From Sipunculus nudus (lineage: Eukaryota > Annelida > Sipuncula > Golfingiida > Sipunculidae): 64,000 bases of DNA. Numbering within the stretch: the first letter of the stretch is position 1; each line of letters starts with the position of its first letter. A program made the position numbers and the translations under genes. The notes under the pieces are model-generated. The model had not been told where the DNA came from, did not search any database, and worked only from the letters and a program-made list of their open reading frames with translations. Positions 23,929-35,897 of the stretch are shown in pieces. The DNA lies in the NCBI GenBank assembly GCA_026874595.1, contig CM049311.1:77452453-77516452 (forward strand), read 5' to 3'.

Positions 23929-24869
23929 TATTATTATTATTTTTTACATACGTTCTCGAAATTAAGCGTTGGACAGTGTAACAGAACAACGAGACCTGGG
24001 CATAGCTAAGGAACACATTTCTAATTTATTGAGGCACTTTTGCCATAAATGGGATGGGTATAACATACATTTTGCACATAATATAACTATGCATTTAATA
24101 TATATTATATTAAGCTCAGCTGACCTTCAGTCATGCTGAGCTACAACGATTACCGTTTGTCTGTCCTGATGACTGCATGTCCGATCGTCTGTCCGTTGAC
24201 AGTTCCTAAATAGTAACAGACACAGTCTTGAAAATTCTTACATTAAACAATATATCGTGCATTCATATATACTTAATACACAGAACTTAAGCACGGGTTT
24301 CTGAAACTCATAAAACGCGGTAGGTTTACTTATCTTGAATACCCTTTTTCAATTGTATAATATTGGTATCTACACACATTGTTTACTACATTTTCCCGCA
24401 TTTCTTTCTTTTCTTCAGACATAGAGATCATATAAGGCATTTCACCCTTTTAACAAAGCATGAAAATTATTTTTTTTATCAAAAATAAAATTATTATTTA
24501 ATCATATATTTTTATTACCATGTACATTGAGAAGAAAATCTACGCAGCTTTGGTAAAAAATTCTCAGTTATCTCATTACAGATTTTCCTTCATTTTAACC
24601 CATTTTTTCAGTACTATTGAGATGCCATGGAGTCTACGGTTATCATGTTAGTTTTTCCAGCAGTAGGCCCATTAACTGTCCTGAAACAGTCAATGCTTGC
24701 CTGTAGTTGTTTTTTTGTTCCTGGGTATATTAACTTGTATTTTACAACAGGAATTCTGTTGACTGAGAGGTGGTGCGTTGGCTTTATGGATTTTACTGAA
24801 ATTTTCTATGCATTTACTCTTATTTCTTGACTGTCAAATCACGGTAATTTTTTCGGTTTCTAAGCAGTG
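23929..24869. other. AT-rich intergenic DNA in B
   Basis: Contains the conserved hairpin (24113-24142). The section 24260-24560 is shared with B' but not with A. No gene is seen. Confidence 0.4.
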
Positions 24870-26470
24870 GCAGTACACTGTTCTAATATTCTGTGTGCTT
24901 CTTTACTCTAGGATTGGTTTATAAGGTGTATAAAATGGTGATGCCAGTATTATTTTTATTAATTTCATACGCATTTTACTTGTTCCTTTATGGACTGTTA
25001 AATCACAGTTGTGCCATTTCCCTATGTCCATCAGTCTTCTCATAAAATAACAAAAAAACTAATTTCTTTATAATTATATTATTAAATTATGATAATATCA
25101 TGATTATATTAATATTGTTTTTTTGTATCTTAATATTCATTTCTATACATTCCTTGCCTCCCTTTCAAAGGAATACATGTGCTTCTCGTATTTCCACTTT
25201 TTTTTACCAATTTGTTTGCTACAAAAAAGGTATATTGCATCTATTGTTTCTTTTTATTAGTAATCACGAGTTGAAAATCAAACTAAAAAGAAAATTAGCG
25301 TCACATCAGATGAATCAGACACTAATTTGTCATATAAATAACATACCAATAAATTGCCGTACCAATAAAATCTCCGTGCCGGGGGATTATACAAAGTGAC
25401 ACCTGGTTCCATATGAAAGCTGAAAAACTGCTCTTTCCAAAGAAATAAACAAAATGGTTAATCTCCGATGTACGATAGTCCCTGCAAATCATGTTACGAT
25501 GTAGGAAAATAGCTTATTTGGCATACTTTTCGCCTGTAGCGGCGTACCTCCTGTTGTTGAGTACAGCGCCGTATATAAGTAGGGGTTTAAAAGTAATTTC
25601 CGACGTACTTTTTCGATCTTGTGGGGGAACCCCAGGTAGTCCACATGAGGAAACAGTGTTGCACACAATGGATGCAGAATTTCCTAACGCGTATCGGAAC
25701 ATTAACGCTACACAACTAAAATATGTTGCCATTTTGTTCTGCCCTTATCTTCTATATAGAAAAGGGTATATCAATTTTGTAATATATGTAATACCCGGGA
25801 ATTCATATTTCCCTCATTCTCTTCAACTCGTGGAGAAGACAATAAAAAAGTACCCCACATCAGGTAGTCCATATCAGGGTTTTTTTATAAGCCGGAGGAG
25901 GACAAGTCAGGAAAATGTATCAGATCATTCTAGCAGAGACCTGTCATTTGAAAGAAGCAGACACACACGCCTTCAGCAGCAAACACAAGTTACAGTCATG
26001 TCCTGCCACTGGCTAAATCTGCAAACACGCAAAAAAAAATGGACCGTGTTTGCCAAACACTACGTAAACAGTGACCACAAATGAACTTTGTACAACACTG
26101 CAGAACTACCAGTAGGTTTTACCCCAGATCAACAAACACGCTTCACTGCAGAACTACAAACAGCCTTCAAACATACACCCGCAGGACTATGAGAATTATC
26201 GTTTAATGATAACTGGTTGTGAGAGCTCACAAGTACACATATCTGTTCTTCAAGACAACATATCGAAGTTCCCATCCTGTACTGTCACATAGAGTACCTG
26301 TACCAGTGCTACACCTGTTTGCTTCATGACTGACTTTTGCGCTTCCATAAATATATTTGGCAGTTCAGGATTCACAGGTTTTACCATCCACCCGGGGTAA
26401 AACCCGGGTTTGGTAAAATAGATATAACCCAGGTGAATATTTTCTGTAATATTAAACATAAAGTTATTGT
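24870..26470. repeat. Single copy of the segment triplicated in B'
   Basis: Equivalent to one 1.69-kb unit of 58078-63127. It contains the upstream non-coding stretch, a gag remnant whose zinc-knuckle core has been deleted (near 25990), and the protease N-half. Confidence 0.75.
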
Positions 26471-26639
26471 AAAATGAACAAAAGTTGCATCATTTAAAAC
26501 ACTTTTATTCTATAAAGTTCAATACAGTATGAATTCAGTGCGTCCTGCCTATAGTTCACGACTTCCTAAATCCTAATATTTAGTGGGCCTAGCAGGAGTT
26601 CGATGTGTGTGTAGTTTAAGGCTTCCTTATTCCTAGTAA

Positions 26640-28395
26640 CTGTATCCGCCAAAACAGAGTTTTGCGGATACTATGTTTTCAGCTGCACGCCGCCGCCGCT
26701 GCCGCCGCCGCCGCGTAGGTTTCCGGAGAACTCCTCCGTAACCGCTGGGCGGAATTTTACGAAACCCGGGATTATGTTCGGGTCACATGTGAACTGCTGC
26801 GCCCCGATTTTGTTTTGACCTCTGACCTTTCCTCTGCGCTCTGCGTCCGTTTGTGCGTCTGTTTCCACACATAAACCCACATATCTCGGGAACCGTTTGA
26901 CCGATCAGGAAATTTTTTTGGAACAAATATAGCCCTTGGAGAGCTTTGTAACATACACAAAAAATGGTGGCGCCACCTGCAACCATGTTTGCACAGTGTC
27001 CATCTGTTCGTCTGCCTTGGGTTAAAATCACTCATATCTCTGCAGTGACTCGACTAATTCACCTCAAATTTGGCATGCGTATACGTCCTGGATAGCTTTT
27101 CTGATTTTGTGACAGGTGGCGCCACCTACATTCGCGTTTACGCCGCAGACATCCAAGCTCATATCTCGGGAACCGTTTGACCGATCAGGAAAAATTTTTT
27201 TGCACAAATGTAGCCCTTGAAGAGCTTTATAACATACACAAAAAATGGTGGCGCCACCTGCAACCATGTTTGCACAGTGTCAATCTGTTTGTCTGCCTTG
27301 GGTTAAAATCACTCATATCTCTGCAGTGACTCGACTAATTCACCTCAAATTTGGCATGCGTATACGTCCTGGATAGCTTTTCTGATTTTGTGACAGGTGG
27401 CGCCACCTACATTCGCGTTTACGCCGCAGACATCCAAGCTCATATCTCGGGAACCGTTTGACCGATCAGGAAAAATTTTTTTGCACAAATGTAGCCCTTG
27501 AAGAGCTTTATAACATACACAAAAAATGGTGGCGCCACCTGCAACCATGTTTGCACAGTGTCAATCTGTTTGTCTGCCTTGGGTTAAAATCACTCATATC
27601 TCTGCAGTGACTTGACTAATTCACCTGAAATTCGGCATGCGTATACATCCTGGATAGCTTTTCTGATTTTATGACAGGTGGCACCACCTTTACGTTTACG
27701 CTGCAGACATCCAAGCTCATATCTCGGGAACCGTTTGACCGATCAGGAAAATTTTTTTGCACAAATGTAGCCCTTGGAGAGCTTTATAACATACGCAAAA
27801 CTGGTGGCGCCACCTACAGCCATTTTTGCACAGCTCCTGTCTGTTTGTCTGCCATGGGATAAAATCACTCATATCTCGGCAGTGGTTTGACATATCTGGC
27901 TAAAATTTTGCAGGTTTATACATCCCCGACAGCTCTCTTGATTTTATGACAGGTGGAGCCACCTGTATTCTAGTTTATGCAGCAGACATCCAAGCTCATA
28001 TCTTGGGAACCGTTTGACCGATTGGGCCAAAGTTTTGCATGTGTATAGTTCTCACATAGCCCTTTATCATACGCAAAACTGGTGCCGTCACCTGCAACCA
28101 TTTTTGCTCAGCGTCCATCTGATTGTCTGCCACGGGCTAAAATCACTCATATACATGTAGTGGTTTGACTTATCTGCCTTAAATTTTGCATATGTATACA
28201 ACTGGGACGGCTTTCTGGATTTTGTGGTGGGGGGGGGGGGGGCAACCTTCATACACAATTTGGCTGCAGACATCCATGCTAATATGCAACACTTCACTCT
28301 ATTTTCCCTTGCCACTTAATCCATGCCTCACTTCACCCGTTCCACTCTGATTTAGGCGGATACACGTAGTCGCTTGTCGACTACCCGTATTCTAG
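26640..28395 (+). mobile_element. Helitron-like element, family 1, full insertion with internal minisatellite
   Basis: About 1.75 kb, absent at the aligned site in B' (about 63293) and A. Removing it restores …CCTAGTAA joined to TTAGTTATTG with no target duplication. Features in order: 5' GTATCCGCC (26642-26650); a GC-rich CCG run; a 281-bp tandem repeat; GGCGGATAC (28355-28363), inverted to the 5' end; hairpin GTAGTCG/CGACTAC (28366-28384); CTAG (28392-28395) followed by T. This is the layout of Helitron2/Helentron-type non-autonomous elements, although the 5' terminal base and the A|T site are not textbook for that group. It has no helicase or Rep gene. Confidence 0.7.
26900..27900 (+). repeat. 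281-bp minisatellite with paired GGTGGCGCCACC palindromes
   Basis: Perfect 12-bp palindromes start at 26966, 27115, 27247, 27396, 27528 and 27803, with a one-base variant at about 27677. Spacing alternates 149 and 132 bp, so each 281-bp period is two related half-units. ATATCTCGGGAACCGTTTGA and TCATATCTCTGCAGTG recur once per period. Units decay towards 28300, where a poly-G run (about 28225-28242) lies. Open frames across the repeat are not genes. Confidence 0.85.
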
Positions 28396-28789
28396 TTAGT
28401 TATTGCACACATAATATGTGCATAGCATAATATGAGTTCAAGTCTGAGTGGTACATGGCTCTGAGCCACCCTGTTGATTAGTGATGTGTTCTGCATGGCC
28501 AAATATGAATTCGAATGTGACTGGTAAGAGGCTGCTTCTTGACTGGGTTGATGTTTAGATGTATATAATCACTGCTTTATACCAGGAAGAAAGAAAGGAA
28601 GGATTCTCATGTATTATTTAGCAGATAAACATGTGAAAAATTTGGTTATTTCACTTGGCAAACCCCTGGGTAACACCCTGGTAAAATACCTTTTACAAAG
28701 GTTTTACCCATTGGGTTGGGTATAATAGGTTTCACCATGGGTAAATGCGAACCCTGGGGAAGCTCTACAGATAAAACTTTGTATGAAAA
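28396..28789. other. Retroelement-internal insertion, right part, in B
   Basis: Corresponds to A 14635-15150 with a single copy of the 80-bp repeat unit. No gene is present. Confidence 0.4.
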
Positions 28790-29350
28790 CAGCAATACAT
28801 TTTGCAAGCTAAGCCCTACCGTATCAACATTTATACATATGGATCGCCTTCACCACTGTCAGTGCAAGTTCAGATAACTCTCACCACAAGCTATGGGACA
28901 AAACATTTTACTGTCGAGTTTTACGTGGTGGACAGTACATCAGAAAATGGACAGTACATCAGAAAAGCCTTCCTACTGCGCCTGAATTTCATCACATTCC
29001 AAACCATATCGGAGCTGCTGAGGATCCCAAAACAAAACAATTTCAATGAATTGGAAAGGTAGAAGATAAACAGAAGGTAAAACTCCATGTTGATTCCTCA
29101 GTCACTCGTAAATAACAGCCACATAAACGAATCCCTTTCCACATCAGGACAGACGAGGAGGCTGAACTTGAACGTCTAGGAAACCTGGATGGATGTCGTT
29201 CCAAAATGAAATCCGGGTAAAGTCCGCGTCTGTATCGACATGCGGGATGCAAATATGGCAATCCGTCGTGAGAAACATGTTATACCGACAACTGATGATT
29301 TGATAACACATCTGAACGGATCGTCAGAACACGACAGATATCTGTGATGC

Positions 29351-30060
29351 AGTCAGTAATGCAACGTATTCGAAATTTTAACATCCGTCTTACGCTCCCG
29401 GGGCAGCGGAAATCTTGGGCTTCTAAAGAAGCTACTGATTTAACCGCTGCCTGGTATAACCGATTATGATAGACTTAGACACCAGGTGGCAGGTCGTTGT
29501 CTGCTGAAAAACATCGTGTACATGATGTGATTAACAACCAACCAAATTCGAGTTAACAAACACTCGACAGGAAACATGGCACCGCCGATAGTGGCGCTTT
29601 AAGGGTCGCTTGTTGACAGTGTTATGGTTACTCTCAGTAAATGATATATCGAATTTGGATGCCTCTGCATTCTCGCATCATGAGTCGATTATGACATTAA
29701 GACTATTTGAGCGTAGCCATGAATCCGTTGCCAGCAAAACGCATACCAGTAAAGCGAAGTGTGCATGCAGCCAATGTTGTTACAATTCGTTTGAGGTACA
29801 TACAGTTTACCGGTCGGGAATCATGTGTTCACAGGGACCTGTGCCAACCACCTGCCGGGCCATTCTCTCTGAGATTACTTGTCCCGTCATAGTGTGTCGC
29901 GTTTCGGCCATTGTTTACACGCAGACAAGCTCGAGGACTAAAAATATTTATGGAATCAGTTTCTGGTCTAGCTAATCCACAATGGCCTCTTCCACCCCTA
30001 AAAGATTTTGCAAACATTATTTATAAAATATATGAAACATACGACCATTTCAGCCAATGT
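29351..30060. other. Flank of the gypsy remnant in B
   Basis: Partly aligned to A 15421-15740. Open frames are not conserved between copies. The pol C-terminus present in A is absent. Confidence 0.35.
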
Positions 30061-30063
30061 ATA

Positions 30064-30371
30064 CAGTAAACCTGTCAAATGCGGACAAACAAGGGACTGA
30101 TATATTTTGTCCTTAATAGCCAGGTGTCCTTATTAGTCATGGAGATAAGATTCAATCAAAGTTTTTGTCACCGGTAGAATTTTCCTCGAAAGTGGCTAGA
30201 TATTCGGTTTTTGCGTTTCAGAACATTCGCAACTGGTGTCTCTCCGCACCGAAACTGGTCTGCTAATGGTCGCACACTTTTCTTTGAAGTTTCACTTGTA
30301 CGGATGAGCTTCACTTTCTCCGATAACGTGAGCTCCAGCCTGGGAGTACGGGTACTGGCGCCTGGTGGCAT

Positions 30372-30373
<2 letters not shown>
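30064..30373 (-). mobile_element. Tigger/pogo-like remnant, shorter copy in B
   Basis: A terminal-repeat-like CAGTAAACCTGTC (30064) lies next to TA. The minus strand reads MKMPPGASTRTPR, then LTLSEKVKLIRTSE, and VRPLADQFRCGETPVANVLKRK without the frameshift seen in A. The helix-turn-helix is therefore clearer here. The EYLAAF region is shifted out of frame and the rest is deleted. Confidence 0.7.

Positions 30374-30436
<63 letters not shown>
30374..30436. repeat. (TA)n microsatellite in B
   Basis: A pure TA run abutting the Tigger remnant, at the position of the compound TA/TG array in A. Confidence 0.95.
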
Positions 30437-30439
<3 letters not shown>

Positions 30440-31774
30440 TTGAGTCTTTATCTTTTTACCGTTATATCCTCGTCCTACTGATCTGTGTCACTGACCTTGA
30501 TTCAGCGAGTCGTTTCTGTGTCTATTTCATGAATAATGTACAAGCCAATTGAACCAATCAAATGACTCGTTTATACTAATTCTACACGGCTGCCGGAGAA
30601 CGTCTGGTGTTCGTTCTAAACTAAAAGTTTTGACATCGAGCTTTCGACCAATCAAATAAAAACCATATAAATCCGTTTTTTATATTATTTTTTCGTTGAA
30701 CTTGATTGACAGTAGTAACTTCGTAAGTAACACTTAAAAGCTAGCTTGTTAATTGTTCATGAAATATACGCAAGGGCGACTCGCTGCCTATGTCAGCGAA
30801 ATTAATAATCACACATGTTCTCGCTGAATTTATCTTTTACATAATATTAAACCATCATTATATGCGTTAAAAAATATAATATATTCCGAAGACAGCAACG
30901 CAATTACTGCTATTTCACGCTAATTCAACCGGAAGTTGTTTTTTAAGTCCTTGATACCTGGCTTCGAGGCTCATCTGACATTTGGTTTATATTGATATTT
31001 TCTTCGCCAGGGCAGCTTGATGAGTTGTTATGAAAAATCAGGTTAATCTGAGTAATCATACATACTGTATATGACTGTGCCGGCTGAGGATGAAGGCGAG
31101 ATTCACTTTGCAAACATGAACATAATCTCATGAATTTTTCAGGGCGCCTCGTAAATGGGCCAATGAAGAAACAGTTTGCTTGCACTGTTTAACTTTTGAA
31201 AATAAAGGTTCAAAAGAGTTCTAGCTCCTCCTAAGAATCAAAACAGTTTATTTTATTATATTCATACCAAAACCATATTTAATTATGTAAATCTCTATCA
31301 TGTATAAATAAAACTTAAACAGTTTTGAATACCAGATATCACGTGATATCATTTGTTGGTCTGTCTGTTCGTTTGTTGTTCTGTCTATGTGTTTTTTTTT
31401 ACTTTAACAGCTGTTTGTGTGTGACAGATAGGCATGAAGTCATAGAAAGTTTGAAGTTGATCTGAATATATAAATATATACGATGTTGGTGGAGTTATGC
31501 GCTGCTGAATCCTGTCTTAATTTCATTGTGAAAACCAGTAGAAAAAAAACAGGAGACTATTAGTTGCATGTTGTATGAGGAAACGCATGCTTGAGTGGTT
31601 ATGACGGCATACATCTTCTCCCATGTACACACGTTAGTTTAGTTCAATACGTTTGTTTCTCCAGCCAAGCATGTACAAGCTTAACACAGGATACATGTGT
31701 ATATTTAACTACTTTATCATCCCACATAGTTGGGATCACAACTGCCTCATGTTAAAACACAAAACTATCCCGCC
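30437..31774. promoter_or_regulatory. Presumed 5' flank of receptor A', with a CACGTG palindrome
   Basis: The first part (to about 31100) aligns to A 18175-18820. The rest is the only visible sequence upstream of a receptor start. A 16-bp perfect palindrome GATATCACGTGATATC, containing an E-box, is at 31335-31350, about 425 bp before the ATG. A TATATTTA word is near 31700. Promoter activity is inferred from position only. Confidence 0.35.
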
Positions 31775-31862
31775 ATGGCACGTAACTTGAGAAAGTATTT
31801 ATTCTTGACTTCTTGGATGTCCAGATCTTTTATTATATTGGCAGTTCTAGCACTGGGACAAG
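31775..31862 (+). CDS. Receptor A', candidate first exon (signal peptide)
   Basis: An ATG in a good Kozak-like context (CGCCATGG) opens a 29-codon frame. It reads MARNLRKYLFLTSWMSR followed by SFIILAVLALGQ, a typical n-region plus hydrophobic core of a secretory signal peptide. It ends at a strong donor (CAAG|GTACGTAA) in phase 1. Joined to the ectodomain exon at 35469 it gives Gln-Asp-Asn-Arg in frame. A second in-frame Met (WMSR) could also serve. The intron would be 3.6 kb and contain a Helitron-like element. The matching exon for receptor A lies before base 1 of the window. No such exon is seen before the B copies. Confidence 0.6.
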
Positions 31863-32020
31863 GTACGTAAAAATCCTATCTTTACATAACGTTTCCAGTA
31901 TTTCTCCATGCATATCTAGTGGTTGTTTACCAACCCTATATATAACTACTATGTATAACCCATGTCCATGATATTGCTTTACTTCATGGTCATGCACGTA
32001 CTCCTTCAGTATATATTATA

Positions 32021-32866
32021 CTAGCTGATAAACCCGGTATACCGGGCTTCTTACCGGGGTTAGGGAGATATATTAACTGAGATTAGGTTCCAGATATTAA
32101 CTGGAATGTTGACTCATTTTTTATTCTAAAAGTTAAAATATAGGTTTTCAGTGGGATACTGTCTGAATAAGATATGAAAGAATTTTTTTTTACATTTATT
32201 TTGTGGCGCTCTGCTCGTGGCAAAAAAAATATAACCCGGTGTGTTTACCTTGAAGACCTGTTAAGTGATGATGTTTACATTGCAAACCGGAATGAGACGC
32301 GGGGGCATTCAGGTTTCCGATGATATTTGACTGGTTTCAATCGTTGGACGTATAAAGAACAGGTTGATGTGAGGAATACATGGAAGGTTAATTAAATGTA
32401 TATTGCAAGGAAACTGTTCCTGAAGAAAGAAACAGAAATATGAATACCTCTTAAATAGAAGATGCGGACCCAAAGGGACTACATGCAGAGGGTCCGTATC
32501 CCATTTTCAGCCGCTGCAACCTTTTTTTAATCGTATCAGACCAATTTTAAGGCCTGAAACCCCCGCCACCACCTCAACCCTGTTCCTGAAATTGGGACCT
32601 TGAATTAGGTTTTGTCATTAATCCTCCTGGGCTGAACCCTTCATTTCATAAAGCGAGAAACATGTGTTTTTCTCTTTTACTGACCACGCACGTGGGCGAG
32701 AGCCTGGGTTCAATGAAAGGCCAGACATGCTTAAACCCCTCACTGAAAGCAAGCGTTATTCATATGAACAATAGTTAATCGTGTAGTTGAGTGACCGCGA
32801 TGCACGCTTTCCGGTCATTGCCGAAAGCAGTTCAGCTGTGCTCGGTCTAACCTTCGTGCAAGTCAC
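32021..32866 (-). mobile_element. Helitron-like element, family 3 (unit 2, copy 1)
   Basis: Duplicate of 30-875 with the same hairpin and CTAG end. Lies within the presumed first intron of receptor A'. Confidence 0.55.
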
Positions 32867-33060
32867 CGGAAAAAGCACTCAAAATGATTTGCTAATTAAA
32901 AATTGTTTATTCTGATACCTCCTATGTCACTGCGGGGACAATAACCTTTAAAATGAGGTATGTCAAAGTGTCATAGGCATCGTGGTTTCACAGAACATTG
33001 CAAACAAATGTGGACCGAATTCCTTTTATAAGTATTAGATTCACTAAAACTGTACAACAA

Positions 33061-34486
33061 CTAGAAAATGGGCGACTAAAGGTATCCGCTAAAATACTTA
33101 GGAATGGGTGAAGTAAGTAATTGAATGGTCCTTACATGACATGACTGCACATATGTGGCATCAGGGATGCCAAAGTTTACCAAGACAGATGGATAGATGG
33201 AACTAAAAAATATGGGCAGACGACAAGCCACAACAAGTATTTACAGAGCCATGGATAAAGAGAGGGGTGTAATGTGTTCTGGCATGACAGGTCTCATAAT
33301 CTGTGGCATTAGAGATGTCTCAGGATGGAAAACGTCATGGCTCGTGGTGGAACATGTGTCCAGAACATATTTACCCAAGTGAAAAAAACTTAATAAATTT
33401 CAGGATTATACATTAATGAGCCGTAAAGGCATGTGCAATTTTCACCAAAAACAGACTTATAGATGAAATCAAATAACATTGACTGCAAGTAGTCCTGGGT
33501 ATCTTGTATACAAGAAAAACCATTCCAAGATCTATGGACATGCACATTTTCAGGTGAATGCACCAAACGCACTCCCGAGAAAAAGCCAATATATTCTACG
33601 ATAACCAAAAGGAAGGTAGCGCCACTTGTCTGATCTATGATGGATCAATACTATGTGAAAACGATTGTAGGTTGCGCCACCAGACTTGTGTACACGAATG
33701 ACGGATGAACATGCAAACTTTCAGGCCGATTCACTAAACCACTTCTGAGAAAAGGGCATGAATGTATTCTATAAAAGCGGAACGGCAGGTGGCGCCACCT
33801 GTCTGGTTTACAACAAAGCTATCCAAGCTATCCGGATTGCGCCACCGGTCTTGAGTAAGGGATTGGAGATATCTAAGATCTATGGACATGCAGGCAAATA
33901 AGGCAAACTGCTCCTGAGAAAAAGGCTTCAATGTATTCTAAAACGGGACCACTTGTCTGGTATACGAGAAAACTCTCCAAGCTGGATGGACCTGCCAAAT
34001 GTCAGACCAATACAGTGATCCACTCATGAAATATGAATGCTTTTCATTCGAAGCAAACGCAAAGATGGACGCCACGCACATGCCGTTACAGATGGCGCCA
34101 CCAGTCTTGAGTACGAGATGCGGTTATCCAAGACATGCACAATTTCAGCGAAATACATTGAACCAATCACGAAGACGAACACATGTCAAAAGCATGGATG
34201 GACGCCACGCGAAAAATGGTTGTAGGTGACGCCTCCAATCTCGCGTAGGAGATGGGGGGGGGGGGGGTATCCAAGATCTCTGAACATGCCCACTTTTAGC
34301 CAAATACATTAAACCACTCCTGTTATCACTTAGACACCAATATTCATACTGCACGAATTGGATGACAGGTGGCGCTAGTTCGCGTGACCCAATAATTATG
34401 CTGGTTTCGGAAAGTTCGCTCCAAGGGTCTCAAATGAGTTTTATGGAAACGAACGCAGCGGCGGTGGAACTAGCCATGACAACATG
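33061..34486 (-). mobile_element. Helitron-like family 1 remnant (unit 2)
   Basis: Duplicate of 1070-2495, with the same GGTGGCGCCACC units and poly-G run. Also inside the presumed first intron of receptor A'. Confidence 0.5.
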
Positions 34487-35468
34487 ACACTCAGGCCTTC
34501 TGAAATAAACTGATAGGGCCTGGAGTCATGATGGCAGTCACAACAGAACGCCCATTCTAAGGGTCGGATCAAAATATTTCATGTCTGGTATTATTTGGCA
34601 TCACAGGCTTATTTAGTCGTATTATATGTGCTTAATATCGAAGAAAAAATGTTGTTACACAAAAATAATTACATTTATTACCTTCTTTCATCACTGTGGC
34701 ACCGATTCACCTGAAGCGGTACTTCTCATTCAAAAGTGAAGGTGTCATGGCGTGGTCGTATATGTAAACTTGGAAGTCGGAAGCCGGACGCCGGAAAAAC
34801 CAAGGAATCGTTTTATAAATAATGCAGTTTAAAGCATATACAAAATGCTAACGCTTCAATACCGTTTTGTTTTTTCCCCTGATAGAATAAGATCTTTTTT
34901 ATCATTCTGTGAAGAATAATAGTTATCCATTCTTTAATCTGAACGTTATGGACGATTTTGTGCTCGGAAGCAATCTCGGAAATCAGTCAGAAGTGCTCGG
35001 ATGTTATCCAATGTGTATAACTCGGAAGTCACAGAGACGCACTGGTTAACTTGTGGTCAGTTAAGAGCCACAGCCCAAATGCAGTTTCATTATAATTATA
35101 GTTGCATGCATATATTAAATTGCTTATGCATGATTCTGCTTTTAATGCGTGAATAACACAAAACATGATACATAACATAATAATGCATTGTGTATTCTTT
35201 TTCTGTCAAGGTATTGTTAATGTTTGTGTTTATTTTTAATTTTGCAGGATACGTCTGATGAAAAATTTTGTAAAGCATCATGTATATTATGCTATTTTGG
35301 CAAAATTTCAAAACATGAATTGAAACAGGTTCCATTTACAGCAGGAACATATAGAGGAAAATATCACATTGCAATGTGATTAATATATATACATATATAT
35401 ATATAAATGTGTGCAACCTGACCATGAAATGTAAAATATAATTTGGCATAAAAAGTATTACATAATAG

Positions 35469-35897
35469 ATAACCGTTTGACATTTAATATCACGGGGGCT
35501 CATCTAGGAGAGATTTACATAATATGTTTTGACTATTTTCCAGATTCAAGGGACTCGGGTATCGATATGTGTGCCACACACAATTTCACGTATTCCAACA
35601 CCATCGATATTCACAAGAATGCGGACACCACGAATGCTGAGAAATGTCAGTGTGATGTATATGTATCAGGGAGTTTTCAATTAGTAATCATCTTCAGTTT
35701 TCCTCAGACAGTGGTTGAATGTGGCGAAGGTTTTACTATTCACCTCCAAGGGCAGACTATAGTTCATAGGTGTTCACTTTCATCGGCTGCATACTCGGAG
35801 AATGACTTAGCATTCTACGGGAACGAACATATCCAGATAATATACAAGTCCCGTGGTAAGGTGGCTACCTTGGGCTGGTTCATAGCTAAAATCACCG
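35469..35897 (+). CDS. Receptor A', ectodomain exon (CUB-like)
   Basis: Same exon as 3478-3906 with an identical predicted protein sequence: six Cys in the exon, sequons NIT and NFT, donor G|GTGAGTG in phase 1. In this copy the presumed signal exon is visible upstream at 31775, so the complete four-exon gene model is 31775-31862, 35469-35897, 36934-37447 and 38429-38666. The weak acceptor remains the least certain part of the model. Confidence 0.75.

Larger units (their letters stand above)
25870..29350 (+). mobile_element. Ty3/gypsy retrotransposon remnant in block B
   Basis: Pieces in order: gag-side fragment, protease N-half with D-F-C-A-S (about 26325-26395), then the Helitron-like insert (26640-28395), the protease C-half (28790-28960, including YGSPSPLSVQ and FYVVDS), and an RT N-terminus (29080-29350). 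The RT part reads KLHVDSSVTRK, stop, then RIPFHIRTDEEAELERL. After an internal deletion it continues KVRVCIDMRDANMAIRREK and VIPTTDDLITHLNGS. These are the signature pre-RT and first RT blocks of Ty3/gypsy elements. Stops and deletions make it inactive. B keeps RT sequence lost from A. Confidence 0.75.
20572..31100. repeat. Older duplication block B (unit 1)
   Basis: This is the paralogous block to A, starting at the ectodomain exon and ending near the sequence GACTGTGCCGGC shared with about 18813. B lacks the cytoplasmic-tail exon region and has a local rearrangement at 23406-23928. It carries a Helitron-like insert at 26640-28395 and keeps an RT fragment that A has lost. Confidence 0.85.

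Noticed and set aside
25491-26084. Open frame of about 197 codons in B
   Set aside because: It spans the retroelement flank and is broken by stops and indels in A and in the three B' units. No domain is recognisable in that frame.
26900-28300. CRISPR-like regular repeats
   Set aside because: The period is 281 bp with no short spacers. This is a minisatellite inside a eukaryotic mobile element.
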